Source: Candidatus Methanocrinis natronophilus (lineage in GTDB: Archaea > Halobacteriota > Methanosarcinia > Methanotrichales > Methanotrichaceae). From it: a DNA stretch of 48,111 nt. The notes beneath the pieces were generated by a model, which saw only the letters and a program-made list of their open reading frames with translations, made no database searches and was not told where the DNA came from. Positions 7,608 through 17,744 of the stretch are shown here, piece after piece. Made by a program: the position numbers and the translations under genes. The stretch covers positions 1 through 48,111 of the forward strand of contig JARFPK010000016.1 of assembly GCA_029167045.1 (NCBI GenBank), in the 5' to 3' direction. Each line of letters opens with the position of its first letter. Position 1 is the stretch's first letter.

Positions 7608-9650
7608 CTATATGACGCTCTCCTCCGATGATCCATCTCCCTCCGGTCCACCGGGAGGGACCCGGCCCATCCCCCAGCTCCGATGGACATAGGCGACGAC
7701 CCGTTCCAGCTCCTCCTGAGTTACGCTGCCGAGCTCCCCATGCTCCAGCGGATCGAGATGGAATATGTAGAGCCGCGAGGCGAACTGCTCGAATGGGAGG
7801 GAGGCCTCCCCAAACCTCTCCCCATTACCTGCTGTGTCGACGATCAGACCGTCCCCCCAATCCTGGCCGCTATCGTTGTTGGGGTTGTAGAAGTATACTC
7901 TCATAACAGCATGAGGATCGAGGGCCACCCTCAATATTGTAATGGCGTGCCAGCCGACGAACCGGCCAGCGCTATCGGTGGCGGCGATCCCGGCCGGCTG
8001 AGGGTGGATAAGCGGCTGGTTGCCGTTGTAGAGGGGGTGATAAAACGCGTAGAAATGGCGAAGAAAGTCCTCAAGATCGCGGAGGTTCCCGGTCTCAACG
8101 TCAACATTTATTTTGAACCCCCTCCCGGACCACCAGCCGTGGAACTCGGGGTTCACCCAGCGGTGGGGGTCGCCTTCTCTGTCTTCACAGAGGAGCATCA
8201 TCTCGGTATAGATCCAATCGAGGTGAGGAACCAAAAGGAGAGAGACCGGGTCGAGATCGGCAGGCAACGCGGACTCCTCCAATCCGACGACCCCTCTGGA
8301 GGATAGGGCCTTTCCCTCAAAATGCATTATGATCTCATCGTCTCGGGCGGCCCAGGCTACCATCTGGAGGAGGTAGTCGGGGTCGTTATAAGCCCACATG
8401 GAGAGGGCCCGGGCAGACTGGCAGGTGGGGTTGTTCCCCTGACCGACTCCCAATGGGAGTCCGAGGATGCATAAGACCCCCTCAAGCAGCCTCACCCTCG
8501 GAGGTACGTCATCGCCTAAGGCGGAGGTCAACCGGCGGCAAGACCGCTCTGAGAGGTTCAGACCTAGCTGGCGCCACAGGGCGGGGGCGACGGGGTGCTG
8601 GTATAATATCCCCCGTTCCAGCATCAGGGTCAGCCCATATACCGCCTGGGGGGTCTCAGGGTAGACGGCCTCGTCGATGAGCGCATAGACGAGGTCGCGG
8701 TAACAGAGGAGACAATCCCGGCCTGTAGAAGAGAGCCCAAGGGCGTCGGGTATCAGGTTATCTGGCCCGCTCAGAAGATGACGGATCAGCACCGGATGGT
8801 AAGGGGAGACGAGGCCTGTATCATGCATGGCCCGGGCAAAGCCAATAGCCTCGTTACGAAGAGAGTTCAAATCCATGGTCTTTAGCCGCATGTGGTAGAT
8901 CTCTATACCCGGATCCTCCCTCGAAGCCTGAGTCGGTCCGAAGAGGCTGGTCACGAGCCTGTCTACTCCCAGGGCGCCGTTCCCCAGATCGATGGTGGGG
9001 TCCGCCTGGGAGACGGCGATACGGGTTATCATCGACTTCACCGAGTCGACCTGTATCGGTCGCTGTTGGAGAATCCGCCAGATCTCTTTTACGAGCATCT
9101 CGATGACGTATTGGTAGCCGAGTTGGTCCGCCAGATACCTTAGGACCCTCCTGGATAGGAGGGCTAGGCGCCCCTGGGTTATCCGTTCGACCTCGCTAGG
9201 AGGAGAGAAGAGGTGGCTGATGTTGACGACCAGGACCCGGGTCAGGAAATCCCGGGCCTCCTCCGCGGTTATGAGGGGATGATGGTACTGGCCGCGTGCT
9301 ACCGCCAGAAGCCTCAGCTCACTCAGGGATTCAACGACGACGGTATCCGCACTGGGGCTCTGGAAGGCGTGGATGGTGAAGTCCGGGACGAGGATCTGGG
9401 GTGTAGCCCAGTCGGATCCCTGGAAGACCCCCGCTTCTTCGAGATCCATCGCCCTCTCCTCGATGGCGGCGCAGCCGCCATCCCTCATCATCACCCGTCT
9501 AGCTGTATCCAGGACCATCGCCATCTTGGCGGGCTTGGCGAAGTCTCGGGTTCCGGCTAGCACTGCTATGGCTCCATCCAGTTTTTCAAGGAGGTAATCA
9601 AGACCGACTACGGGTCTTGCCCCTTCAACACCGGCGTCCACGGCTCTCAA
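7608..9650 (-). CDS. Unknown 680-residue protein, possible papain-like fold
   Basis: I do not recognise a named family. Start TTG at 9650 has a good ribosome site GAGGTGAT five bases upstream. The N-terminal ~390 residues look helical. The C-terminal part contains GVGQGNNPTCQSARALSMWA (Gln404, Cys410), then GRFVGWHAITILRVAL (His568), then YFYNPNNDSGQDWG (Asn589-Asn592), an order and spacing that resemble the Gln-Cys-His-Asn set of papain-like peptidases and transglutaminase-type amidases. No signal peptide or membrane span is visible, so a cytosolic role is likely. It lies between the ATP-grasp gene (66-85 bases upstream) and the transporter (34 bases downstream), so a role in making, trimming or sensing a solute is possible. 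Function is open. Confidence 0.55.
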   Translation of the reverse strand: MRAVDAGVEGARPVVGLDYLLEKLDGAIAVLAGTRDFAKPAKMAMVLDTARRVMMRDGGCAAIEERAMDLEEAGVFQGSDWATPQILVPDFTIHAFQSPSADTVVVESLSELRLLAVARGQYHHPLITAEEARDFLTRVLVVNISHLFSPPSEVERITQGRLALLSRRVLRYLADQLGYQYVIEMLVKEIWRILQQRPIQVDSVKSMITRIAVSQADPTIDLGNGALGVDRLVTSLFGPTQASREDPGIEIYHMRLKTMDLNSLRNEAIGFARAMHDTGLVSPYHPVLIRHLLSGPDNLIPDALGLSSTGRDCLLCYRDLVYALIDEAVYPETPQAVYGLTLMLERGILYQHPVAPALWRQLGLNLSERSCRRLTSALGDDVPPRVRLLEGVLCILGLPLGVGQGNNPTCQSARALSMWAYNDPDYLLQMVAWAARDDEIIMHFEGKALSSRGVVGLEESALPADLDPVSLLLVPHLDWIYTEMMLLCEDREGDPHRWVNPEFHGWWSGRGFKINVDVETGNLRDLEDFLRHFYAFYHPLYNGNQPLIHPQPAGIAATDSAGRFVGWHAITILRVALDPHAVMRVYFYNPNNDSGQDWGDGLIVDTAGNGERFGEASLPFEQFASRLYIFHLDPLEHGELGSVTQEELERVVAYVHRSWGMGRVPPGGPEGDGSSEESVI

Positions 9651-9707
9651 AGGCCATCACCTCGATCCAGACTCAAAGATCGGAGCCGACCGTCCTGACC
9701 GACCCCC

Positions 9708-9741
9708 CTCTGATACGTCATATGTCTCTGATACGTCATAT
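9708..9741. repeat. 16-base direct repeat at the end of the ATP-grasp gene
   Basis: CTCTGATACGTCATAT occurs at 9708-9723 and again at 9726-9741, 18 bases apart. The second copy contains the TGA stop of the ATP-grasp gene. It may be a regulatory site or a slippage duplication; nothing else identifies it. Confidence 0.6.
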
Positions 9742-10959
9742 ATAGAAGTCCAGCTCCTCCTGCCGTTTGAGAAGGTCGCGCATGACCGTTGGATCTTCGC
9801 CGAAAAAATATAGGAGCCCCCAGTGGGTACCGAAGGCTGTCCTCTTGGTTACCACCTCTTCGAGGGGGGGCGTAAGCTCATGAGACTCGAAGTAAGGGTG
9901 ATCCTCGGTCTCTTCAGGGATCTCCAACCGACTTACGACCCGCCTTCGGGGATAGACCCCAAAGCACCCCGCGTGCCCCTTGGCATCCACCACCTCCCTC
10001 GGGAAGAAGGCCTCTATCTCTTCCTCAGAGGTCTTGGGGTCGAAGACCAGTATCGATGCCTGATACGCATTGAACCCATAGACCCGCTCAAGAAGCTCGA
10101 AGACCTTGAACCCGGGGGGTCGATAAGCCACCTCTCCAAAGTACATCGCCCCGTCATTGCTGATGAAGTACTCCGGGTGAATCTGACCGAATTCTATATC
10201 GAAGGCCTTGATAAGCTTCTCAATCTCCCTCGTTATCTGGGGGCGGTACCTCTCAAGCTCCGGTGAGGCGGGGACAAATACGGAGTAGCCCAGGGTCACG
10301 TACTCGGAGATGTTCAGAAACCGGATCTTTCCACCATGTATCCAGGCCTCTACCGCAAACTCCCAGCCGTCGAGATGAGATTCCATGAGGGCGGGGAACT
10401 CCTCGGCCGGTATGGTGTCCACATCTTCAGAGGTCCTTATAACCCGGTGTCCAAAGCATCCGGCCTTGTCGAAGGGCTTGAAGTGGACCGGATCGTTCGG
10501 GTCGCCGTCCAGCTTCATCAGCGCCTGGTTGACGCGTATCAGAAATCGGATGACGTCCTCGCGATCTTGGGCCTCTTCGAATATGCCGACGCGGATCCCC
10601 CCGAGCTGAGCCCGACGCTTCATAAGGGACTTGTCCCGCATCAGAATGGACTGGCTAAAGAGGCGGGGGTTGCCCAGGAGCACAGAGTTTATGGCGCCCG
10701 CCCACTCAACCGTCTCCTCGAAAAGGGGGATGGCAACGTCGACGCCCATCTCCTTGAGCATCTCTGCGATCTCCACCGAACGCTCGTTCAGCCGTTCGAA
10801 GTTCCATAGAATGTAAGGAATATCGTGCTTTTTGCAGTACTCTTCGGCCCAGTCCGGAGCCACAACGACGTATCTACGGTCGAAGAGCTCTGCGGCCTCG
10901 ACGGCGTTGAGGCTCCAGCCAAGGAGAGCTATGTAGCCCTTATTCGGATCTTTCTCCAT
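9736..10959 (-). CDS. ATP-grasp ligase in the ectoine operon
   Basis: 407 residues from ATG 10959, chosen because AGGGGG lies eight bases upstream and because a longer frame would run deep into ectC. The N-terminal third is a Rossmann-like preATP-grasp domain (GYIALLGWSLNAVEAAELFD); the central region HFKPFDKAGCFGHRVI and the metal-binding segment YFGEVAYRPPGFKVFELL fit the ATP-grasp fold, which joins a carboxylate to an amine through an acyl phosphate. A partner such as an amino acid or an ectoine pathway intermediate is inference. It starts 16 bases after the ectC stop, in the same operon. ATP-grasp enzymes are not part of the standard ectABC(D) pathway, which makes this gene notable. Confidence 0.75.
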   Translation of the reverse strand: MEKDPNKGYIALLGWSLNAVEAAELFDRRYVVVAPDWAEEYCKKHDIPYILWNFERLNERSVEIAEMLKEMGVDVAIPLFEETVEWAGAINSVLLGNPRLFSQSILMRDKSLMKRRAQLGGIRVGIFEEAQDREDVIRFLIRVNQALMKLDGDPNDPVHFKPFDKAGCFGHRVIRTSEDVDTIPAEEFPALMESHLDGWEFAVEAWIHGGKIRFLNISEYVTLGYSVFVPASPELERYRPQITREIEKLIKAFDIEFGQIHPEYFISNDGAMYFGEVAYRPPGFKVFELLERVYGFNAYQASILVFDPKTSEEEIEAFFPREVVDAKGHAGCFGVYPRRRVVSRLEIPEETEDHPYFESHELTPPLEEVVTKRTAFGTHWGLLYFFGEDPTVMRDLLKRQEELDFYI

Positions 10960-10975
10960 AGATTGCCCCCTAGTT

Positions 10976-13540
<2,565 letters not shown>

Positions 13541-13620
13541 GAGACTACCTCAGAAATTAATATGTATTAAGTGTTTGGTTTTAATCAATGAAATTTGATT
13601 TAACACAAATTTATTTGTGT
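13541..13620 (-). promoter_or_regulatory. Promoter region of the ectoine operon with palindromes
   Basis: AT-rich, unlike the coding sequence around it. On the minus strand a TATA-like ACATATTAATTT and a GATTAAAACC lie within 50 bases of the ATG. At 13603-13620 ACACAAAT-TT-ATTTGTGT is a perfect 18-base palindrome, and AATCAA...TTGATT (13583-13588, 13595-13600) forms a second, spaced one. These are candidate operators for salt-responsive control; no ectR-like gene is adjacent. Confidence 0.5.
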
Positions 13621-13621
13621 A

Positions 13622-13690
13622 CCAAGGCCGTCGCCCAACCCCCATTCCAACTCTCAGAGAGGCTGGACGATGCGAGTTGGGCGGCCTTGG
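13622..13690. other. Long inverted repeat upstream of the ectoine operon
   Basis: CCAAGGCCGTCGCCCAAC (13622-13639) pairs with GTTGGGCGGCCTTGG (13676-13690), enclosing about 36 bases that include the palindrome CTCTCAGAGAG. It could be a structured leader or small RNA, or the remnant of a mobile element end. Position relative to the operon suggests a role in either termination of upstream transcription or regulation. Confidence 0.4.
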
Positions 13691-13813
13691 CCTAAGTCGA
13701 CGAGGAAGGCGCTGAGGAGCGTCGGCCGTCAGATGGAGATGATGGGGACGGGTGGCACGCTGGCAAGGACGGTTTCCGGGGCCATCGTGCAGGCGTATCG
13801 AATTATTGACTAA
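13670..13813 (+). CDS. Possible 47-residue peptide or gene fragment
   Basis: ATG 13670 opens a frame of 47 codons containing WPKSTRKALRSVGRQMEMMG and ending IVQAYRIID. No clear ribosome site, and it ends inside the repeat carrying the RelB/RelE cassette. It could be the surviving C-terminal end of an older gene. I do not recognise it. Confidence 0.2.
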   Translation: MRVGRPWPKSTRKALRSVGRQMEMMGTGGTLARTVSGAIVQAYRIID

Positions 13814-13824
13814 AGGTAGATGAT

Positions 13825-13834
13825 ATCTGCAGAT
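13825..13834 (+). promoter_or_regulatory. Palindrome before the second antitoxin gene
   Basis: ATCTGCAGAT, identical to the site at 5364-5373 and at a similar distance from its antitoxin ATG. Candidate shared operator, allowing cross-regulation between the two cassettes. Confidence 0.4.
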
Positions 13835-13847
13835 CACTATCCCTGAG

Positions 13848-13991
13848 ATGGCTTCCGTCAAGGTCAGGCGAGATTCGGTTCGAGATCTCGATGCAGGCGA
13901 ATCTGAGGCCGAGGAGCACGAGAGGCTCGCGCAAGAGAGGAGGGAGAAGGGCGTTTCCTGGAAGAGCCTCAAGGCAGAGCTCGGATTATGA
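13848..13991 (+). CDS. Small antitoxin of a RelE-type pair, copy 2
   Basis: 47 residues from ATG 13848, starting MASVKVRRDSVRDLDAGESE and ending KSLKAELGL. Seven residues differ from copy 1. The stop overlaps the toxin start as ATGA. Because the antitoxins are so alike, each may neutralise both toxins. Confidence 0.65.
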   Translation: MASVKVRRDSVRDLDAGESEAEEHERLAQERREKGVSWKSLKAELGL

Positions 13992-14311
13992 GCTATGAGG
14001 TTCTTTTACATCCAAAGAGAGTGAAACGGGTGATAGCCAGCCATCCTCAGGCTCATCAGAGGAGGCTTAAGGAGTTTGTCGATCAGCTGGCTGAGGACCC
14101 GTTTCTCTCAAGGCCGGGGCTTATCTCCGGCTATCATCTCGATAAAACGAATTTCGACGTCATTCGGTGCAAAGGGCACAATAGTCGCTTTCGGGCCAGC
14201 TTCGGCGATTTTCGGCTCGTCTGCGAGGTGGACGAGGAGGAGCGGATCGTCCTGCTTCTGAAGCTGGAGTTCAGGGGTGAGGTATATTCTGAGGCGGTGA
14301 ATAAGGTGTAG
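13988..14311 (+). CDS. RelE/ParE-superfamily toxin, copy 2
   Basis: 107 residues, 83 identical to copy 1 by direct alignment. Changes include RVRFGDFRLVYEV to RASFGDFRLVCEV, which removes an Arg and a Tyr at positions where RelE-type toxins often have functional residues, and a wholly different last seven residues. It may therefore be weakened or inactive, or act as a decoy. It forms an overlapping pair with its antitoxin and lies just upstream of the hsp20 gene, which is transcribed in the same direction. Confidence 0.75.
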   Translation: MSYEVLLHPKRVKRVIASHPQAHQRRLKEFVDQLAEDPFLSRPGLISGYHLDKTNFDVIRCKGHNSRFRASFGDFRLVCEVDEEERIVLLLKLEFRGEVYSEAVNKV

Positions 14312-14470
14312 GGGGATCCGGAGGGTCTGCCGGCTGGGCGGGCTCAGCTCATCCTGCATAAATGGCTCGGCGCGTGCACAGAGCGGCTTGCCTCGCCCTA
14401 TCACCAAAAAGCGTATATCCGAGAGCTCCTATAATAATAACCTCGACCGATAAAAAAGAGGTGAGAGATC

Positions 14471-15055
14471 ATGAGAAGAAGGAGATACCCGTCCATATTC
14501 GACGCCTTCGAGGGGCTCTTCAGAGGCTTCCCCTTCGAGGAGGAGCGCGAAGAGGGGATCTATAGAGACCCCTTCGACGACCTGATCAGGAGGTTCCAGG
14601 AGGGGATCCCCGAGGACCTCAAGGAGCTGGTCCGGGAGGAGGAGACTCCCGGCGGAACGTCCCGGCGCTACGGCCCCTTCGTCTACGGCTTCAGCTACAC
14701 CGCCGAGCCGGGAAAGGAGCCGACCTTCCGGGAGTTTGGGAACATCCGCCCCGGCCGCGGCGGGATCGAGCCGAGCGCCGGGCGAGAGCCCTTAGTCGAC
14801 GTGATGGAGGACGGCGACCTCATCAAGATCTTCGCCGAGCTTCCAGGGGTCGATAAGGAGAATATCAAGCTCGACTCCACCGAGAGGACGGTCCGGATCG
14901 AGACGACCGGTGAGAAGAAGTTCGCCAAATTGATCGCCCTCGACTCCGAGGTCGACCCCGACAGCGCCAAGGCCGGCTACAAGAACGGGGTCCTCTCAGT
15001 AGAGCTGGAGAAGAAAGTGAAGGCGGAGAAGGGCAAGGAGATCAAGATCGAGTAA
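14471..15055 (+). CDS. Hsp20/alpha-crystallin small heat-shock protein
   Basis: 194 residues. A long charged N-terminal region (FEGLFRGFPFEEEREEG) with the archaeal block YGPFVYGFSYTAEPGKEP precedes an alpha-crystallin domain (about residues 105-194) with PLVDVMEDGDLIKIFAELPG and the closing GYKNGVLSVELEKK. It is an ATP-independent holdase that binds unfolding proteins. The C-terminal IxI motif is approximated by KEIKIE. Start ATG 14471 follows GAGGTGAGAGATC; a TATA-like CCTATAATAATAA lies near 14428-14440. Single gene. Confidence 0.9.
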   Translation: MRRRRYPSIFDAFEGLFRGFPFEEEREEGIYRDPFDDLIRRFQEGIPEDLKELVREEETPGGTSRRYGPFVYGFSYTAEPGKEPTFREFGNIRPGRGGIEPSAGREPLVDVMEDGDLIKIFAELPGVDKENIKLDSTERTVRIETTGEKKFAKLIALDSEVDPDSAKAGYKNGVLSVELEKKVKAEKGKEIKIE

Positions 15056-15065
15056 ATTAATTTTT

Positions 15066-15386
15066 TAATGCGGGCGCGCCGACGGTTGCCAGCGATGCCG
15101 CAGGCCAGGAGGCCCAGAGACCTTCTCCTCCCCGTAAATCTGCAAGCGACGGTTATCCGCGGTAGGTCTGCTCCCTTCCGGGCCTGAACCGGTCCCCGCA
15201 GTTGAGATGAACAGACCTGCCCTCCGGCAGGCCCGGACACCAATGCCGTCCCCACAGGTCGGAGAATCACAGTCAGCGACTGGACTGAACCTGCAACACC
15301 CTCAGTCGTCCGCCAGCTTCGTCCCCCGCATATCGGCGATATCGGGTTACAGGTGACGCCGAGCCACCCGGACTAGCCCGCGAGGA
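15066..15386 (-). ncRNA. ffs: Archaeal 7S (SRP) RNA
   Basis: Read on the minus strand. The 5' Alu domain gives GGGTGGCTCGGCGTCACCTG and TGTAACCCG; domain IV carries TTCAGGCCCGGAAGGGAGCA (15171-15190), the conserved SRP54-binding loop shared with bacterial 4.5S RNA. The 5' GCGGGC (15377-15382) pairs with the 3' GCCCGC (15070-15075) to form helix 1, giving about 320 nt, the archaeal size. It is the scaffold for SRP19 and SRP54 in membrane targeting. Ends are estimated from the closing helix. It converges with hsp20, with only about 10 bases between. Confidence 0.9.
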
Positions 15387-15421
15387 TGAGAGTCATTTGG
15401 TGGAACATAAACCTAACGCAA

Positions 15422-15508
15422 GATCTGACCCGCGGATTTGCCCCGCGGTTTGATCCCGGGATCTTAACCGGGATTTGATATGTAATCTGAACTGTGATCT
15501 GAACCGTG
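15422..15508. repeat. Seven degenerate 12-13-base tandem repeats
   Basis: Successive units: GATCTGACCCGCG, GATTTGCCCCGCG, GTTTGATCCCGGG, ATCTTAACCGGG, ATTTGATATGTA, ATCTGAACTGTG, ATCTGAACCGTG. The consensus is near ATCTGAACCGTG. The array fills the space between the SRP RNA promoter side and the ribosome site of the small winged-helix gene, so it could be a multi-site operator for that protein, or a slippage-born repeat. Confidence 0.65.
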
Positions 15509-15531
15509 ATCGACCAAGGAGGTTTAGCGAG

Positions 15532-15777
15532 ATGATGGAAGAGATGATAGGCTTTGTCATGGGAAATAAGCAGAGGATAAAGGTACTGGAAGTGATAGAA
15601 TCGAAGGGGCCCCAGCCCGCCGAGAAGATAGCCAAGTTCGGCAGACTCACCGGTCCGGTGGTGGGGAGGACCCTGGAGGAGGTCGCAGGAAAGGGGCTAT
15701 TGAAGGAGACGGACGGCGTCTGGAACTTCACCGACCTGGGGATCGAGCTCTCCAAAGAGCTGAAGAAGAGGGTGTGA
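15532..15777 (+). CDS. Small winged-helix protein
   Basis: 81 residues from ATG 15532, which has the strong ribosome site AAGGAGGT at 15516-15523; upstream in-frame starts lie within the tandem repeats and are unlikely. The sequence is a single winged helix (GNKQRIKVLEVIESKG, EKIAKFGRLTGPVVGRTLEE, GLLKETDGVWNFTDLG), the type common in small archaeal regulators. Four bases separate it from the nitroreductase gene, so it probably regulates its own operon. The effector is unknown. Confidence 0.75.
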   Translation: MMEEMIGFVMGNKQRIKVLEVIESKGPQPAEKIAKFGRLTGPVVGRTLEEVAGKGLLKETDGVWNFTDLGIELSKELKKRV

Positions 15778-15781
15778 TCGG

Positions 15782-16294
15782 ATGGACGTCTACGAGGCGA
15801 TCGGAAGGAGGAGGAGCATCAGGAAGTACCAGCCCCGGAAGGTCGAGAACGACAAGCTCGACCGGATCCTGGAGGCGGGAAGGCTCGCCCCTTCGGCGAA
15901 GAACCTCCAGGAGTGGAGGTTTGTAGTCGTTAGGGACGAGGGGAGGCGCAAGCGGCTCGCCGAGGCGGCGAAGGGCCAGACCTTCGTCGGCGAGGCCCCG
16001 GTGGTGATCGCCGCCTGCGCCACCGTCACCGACTACGTCATGACCTGCGGCCAGCTGACCTACCCCATCGACCTCGCCATCGCCGTCGACCACATGACCC
16101 TGGCGGCAGCGGCCGAGGGTCTGGGCACATGCTGGATCGGGGCCTTCTACGAGGAAGAGGTCAAGAGGATACTGAAGATACCCCCCGAGGTGAGGGTCGT
16201 CGCCCTCCTCCCCATAGGCTACCCAGCAGAGGAGCCCTCCGCCAGACCCCGAAAGGAGAGGGACGATATCGTCACCTTCGAGACCTGGAGCTGA
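15782..16294 (+). CDS. Nitroreductase-family flavoprotein
   Basis: 170 residues, typical short single-domain member. It starts with DVYEAIGRRRSIRKYQPRKV (FMN phosphate contacts) and has LAPSAKNLQEWRFVVV and GLGTCWIGAFYEEEV, all family blocks. These enzymes use FMN and NAD(P)H or a coenzyme F420-linked donor to reduce nitro groups, flavins or quinone-like compounds; substrate is not readable. In operon with the preceding winged-helix gene. Confidence 0.85.
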   Translation: MDVYEAIGRRRSIRKYQPRKVENDKLDRILEAGRLAPSAKNLQEWRFVVVRDEGRRKRLAEAAKGQTFVGEAPVVIAACATVTDYVMTCGQLTYPIDLAIAVDHMTLAAAAEGLGTCWIGAFYEEEVKRILKIPPEVRVVALLPIGYPAEEPSARPRKERDDIVTFETWS

Positions 16295-16418
16295 GGCCCT
16301 TTGGGGCCAGATTCCGACGCCGAGCCGACGGCAATATCGGAGAGGTCGTCGAAGCCAAGGTCGAGGTCGAGGTATTCGAGGTTGATGTATAGAGAGGGAG
16401 AGGCTGGAGGGTGCTAAT

Positions 16419-16823
16419 ATGGCCGAGAAGGTCGTCAGGACCGATGAGGAGTGGAAGGTAAAGCTCACCCGGGACGAGTACATAGTCATGAGGAGGCGGG
16501 GGACGGAGCCGCCCTTCTCCGGCAAATATTATAATTTCAAGGATAAGGGGATCTACCGGTGTGCGGCCTGCGGAAACGAACTATTCGACTCGGAGGCGAA
16601 GTTCGACTCGGGGTCGGGCTGGCCGAGCTTCGTGGAGCCGATCTCCGATGAGGCCCTAGGCGAGCGGAAGGACGAGAGCTACGGGATGGTCAGAACTGAG
16701 GTCGTCTGCGCACTGTGCGACTCCCACCTCGGCCACGTCTTCGAGGACGGGCCGCCCCCGACGGGGCTACGGTACTGCATCAACTCCGTCGCCCTGAGGT
16801 TCGCCCCCGACGATCGGCCATGA
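16419..16823 (+). CDS. msrB: Peptide methionine-(R)-S-oxide reductase
   Basis: 134 residues. Reduces methionine-R-sulfoxide in proteins, repairing oxidative damage. Zinc site CAAC and CALC, the [10 protein letters not shown] block and the catalytic Cys in RYCINSVAL are all present, with [17 protein letters not shown] between. The start at 16419 has GGAGGGTG seven bases upstream. The neighbouring nitroreductase suggests a loose redox-protection cluster. About 120 bases before it hold no gene; GGCCCTTTGGGGCC at 16295-16308 is a weak palindrome. Confidence 0.95.
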   Translation: MAEKVVRTDEEWKVKLTRDEYIVMRRRGTEPPFSGKYYNFKDKGIYRCAACGNELFDSEAKFDSGSGWPSFVEPISDEALGERKDESYGMVRTEVVCALCDSHLGHVFEDGPPPTGLRYCINSVALRFAPDDRP

Positions 16824-16853
16824 CCCCCTCCCATCTTCAGAAGGTCGATATCT

Positions 16854-17729
16854 TTGGCTGAGCATCTGGTGGAGATGGCCGGAGCCCTCGTCCGGGTGAA
16901 GGACGGCGAGATCGAAGTATTGACGGACCCGAAGGTCAGATGGTGCCCCCTGCGCGCCTCCCTCTACGGGATCGAGGAGGAGTCCAGGACGGCCGTCGAG
17001 TTGGTCCTGAGGGGTCACATGGAGGAGCTGGGTATGTACAGCCCCCATCGCGTCCTGGAGCTCTCGGATAGGCCGGTCAGCTTCGGCGCCTCCGAGATGA
17101 TCGCCGACGGGATGAAGGCCGCCATAGTCGACGCGGCCGTCGTCGTCTGCGAGGGGGCGGGGACGGTCGTTGCAGCAAGGCCGGAGGTGGTGGCGGCCAT
17201 CGGCGCCCATATGACCGGCCTCGTCAGGACCGAGCCGATCGAGGAGGTCCAGGCGGGCCTTTCGGAGAGGGGATGCATCCTCCTCGACGACCGGGGCACC
17301 ATCGATCAGGTGGAGGGGTACAAGAGGGCTCTAGCCGCAGGCTACGAGAGGATCGTCGTCACCATCACCGGGAAGAGGGCCTTCGAGGCCGGAGAGATCA
17401 GAAAGCTGGCTTCAGCCTCGGCTTGCGGGCAGGCGGGCGAGGGGCTGGTGATATTCGCGGTCCACAACCTCTGCGTATCGGAGGAGGACGCCCGCCTCCT
17501 CGCCGAGAGCTGCGACGTCGTCTGGGGCTGCGCCTCGCGGCCCGTCCGGGAGGTCATCGGGAAAAGGGCGAAGCTTCAGATCGGGATATCGATACCCGTC
17601 TACGCCCTCACAGATATGGGTAAGCGGCTGGTTTTGAATAGGGCTCTGCATTTTGACGAGAGCCTCGTCATGCACAGGGCGACCCTCCCCTTCGGGCCGG
17701 AGGAGAAGCAGCCGGATACTCTTTCCTGA
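16854..17729 (+). CDS. Methanogenesis marker protein 8 (DUF2099)
   Basis: 291 residues. The family is nearly confined to methanogens and its biochemical role is not established to my knowledge. Recognisable parts are KVRWCPLRASLYGIEEES near the N-terminus, PVSFGASEMIADGMKAAIVD, VCEGAGTVVAARPEVVAAIG, and the C-terminal IGISIPVYALTDMGKRLVLN. Several Cys residues are conserved-looking. The start is TTG at 16854, with no obvious ribosome site; a GTG or ATG further in would cut the family N-terminus. Its presence is the best single indicator in the window that the organism is a methanogen. Confidence 0.85.
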   Translation: MAEHLVEMAGALVRVKDGEIEVLTDPKVRWCPLRASLYGIEEESRTAVELVLRGHMEELGMYSPHRVLELSDRPVSFGASEMIADGMKAAIVDAAVVVCEGAGTVVAARPEVVAAIGAHMTGLVRTEPIEEVQAGLSERGCILLDDRGTIDQVEGYKRALAAGYERIVVTITGKRAFEAGEIRKLASASACGQAGEGLVIFAVHNLCVSEEDARLLAESCDVVWGCASRPVREVIGKRAKLQIGISIPVYALTDMGKRLVLNRALHFDESLVMHRATLPFGPEEKQPDTLS

Positions 17730-17744
17730 AATTGGCGGCTCCTC

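Larger units (their letters stand above)
13801..14395 (+). repeat. Direct repeat, copy 2: RelB/RelE cassette with flanks
   Basis: Matches 5341-5935 in the same orientation, from AATTATTGAC through both genes to GCATAAATGGCTCGGCGCGTG and the first bases of the nreA-like remnant (GCTTGCCTCGCC). The shared downstream flank shows that the cassette was copied together with a piece of the nreA remnant. Confidence 0.8.

Noticed and set aside
6686-7615. Long open frame on the plus strand opposite the transporter gene
   Set aside because: Low-complexity, Gly/Asp/Glu/His-rich translation typical of the antisense of a high-GC gene; the minus frame is a clear NSS transporter.
15066-15270. 97-codon minus-strand frame near 15 kb as a protein gene
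   Set aside because: It lies within the SRP RNA, whose domain IV loop and closing helix explain the sequence.
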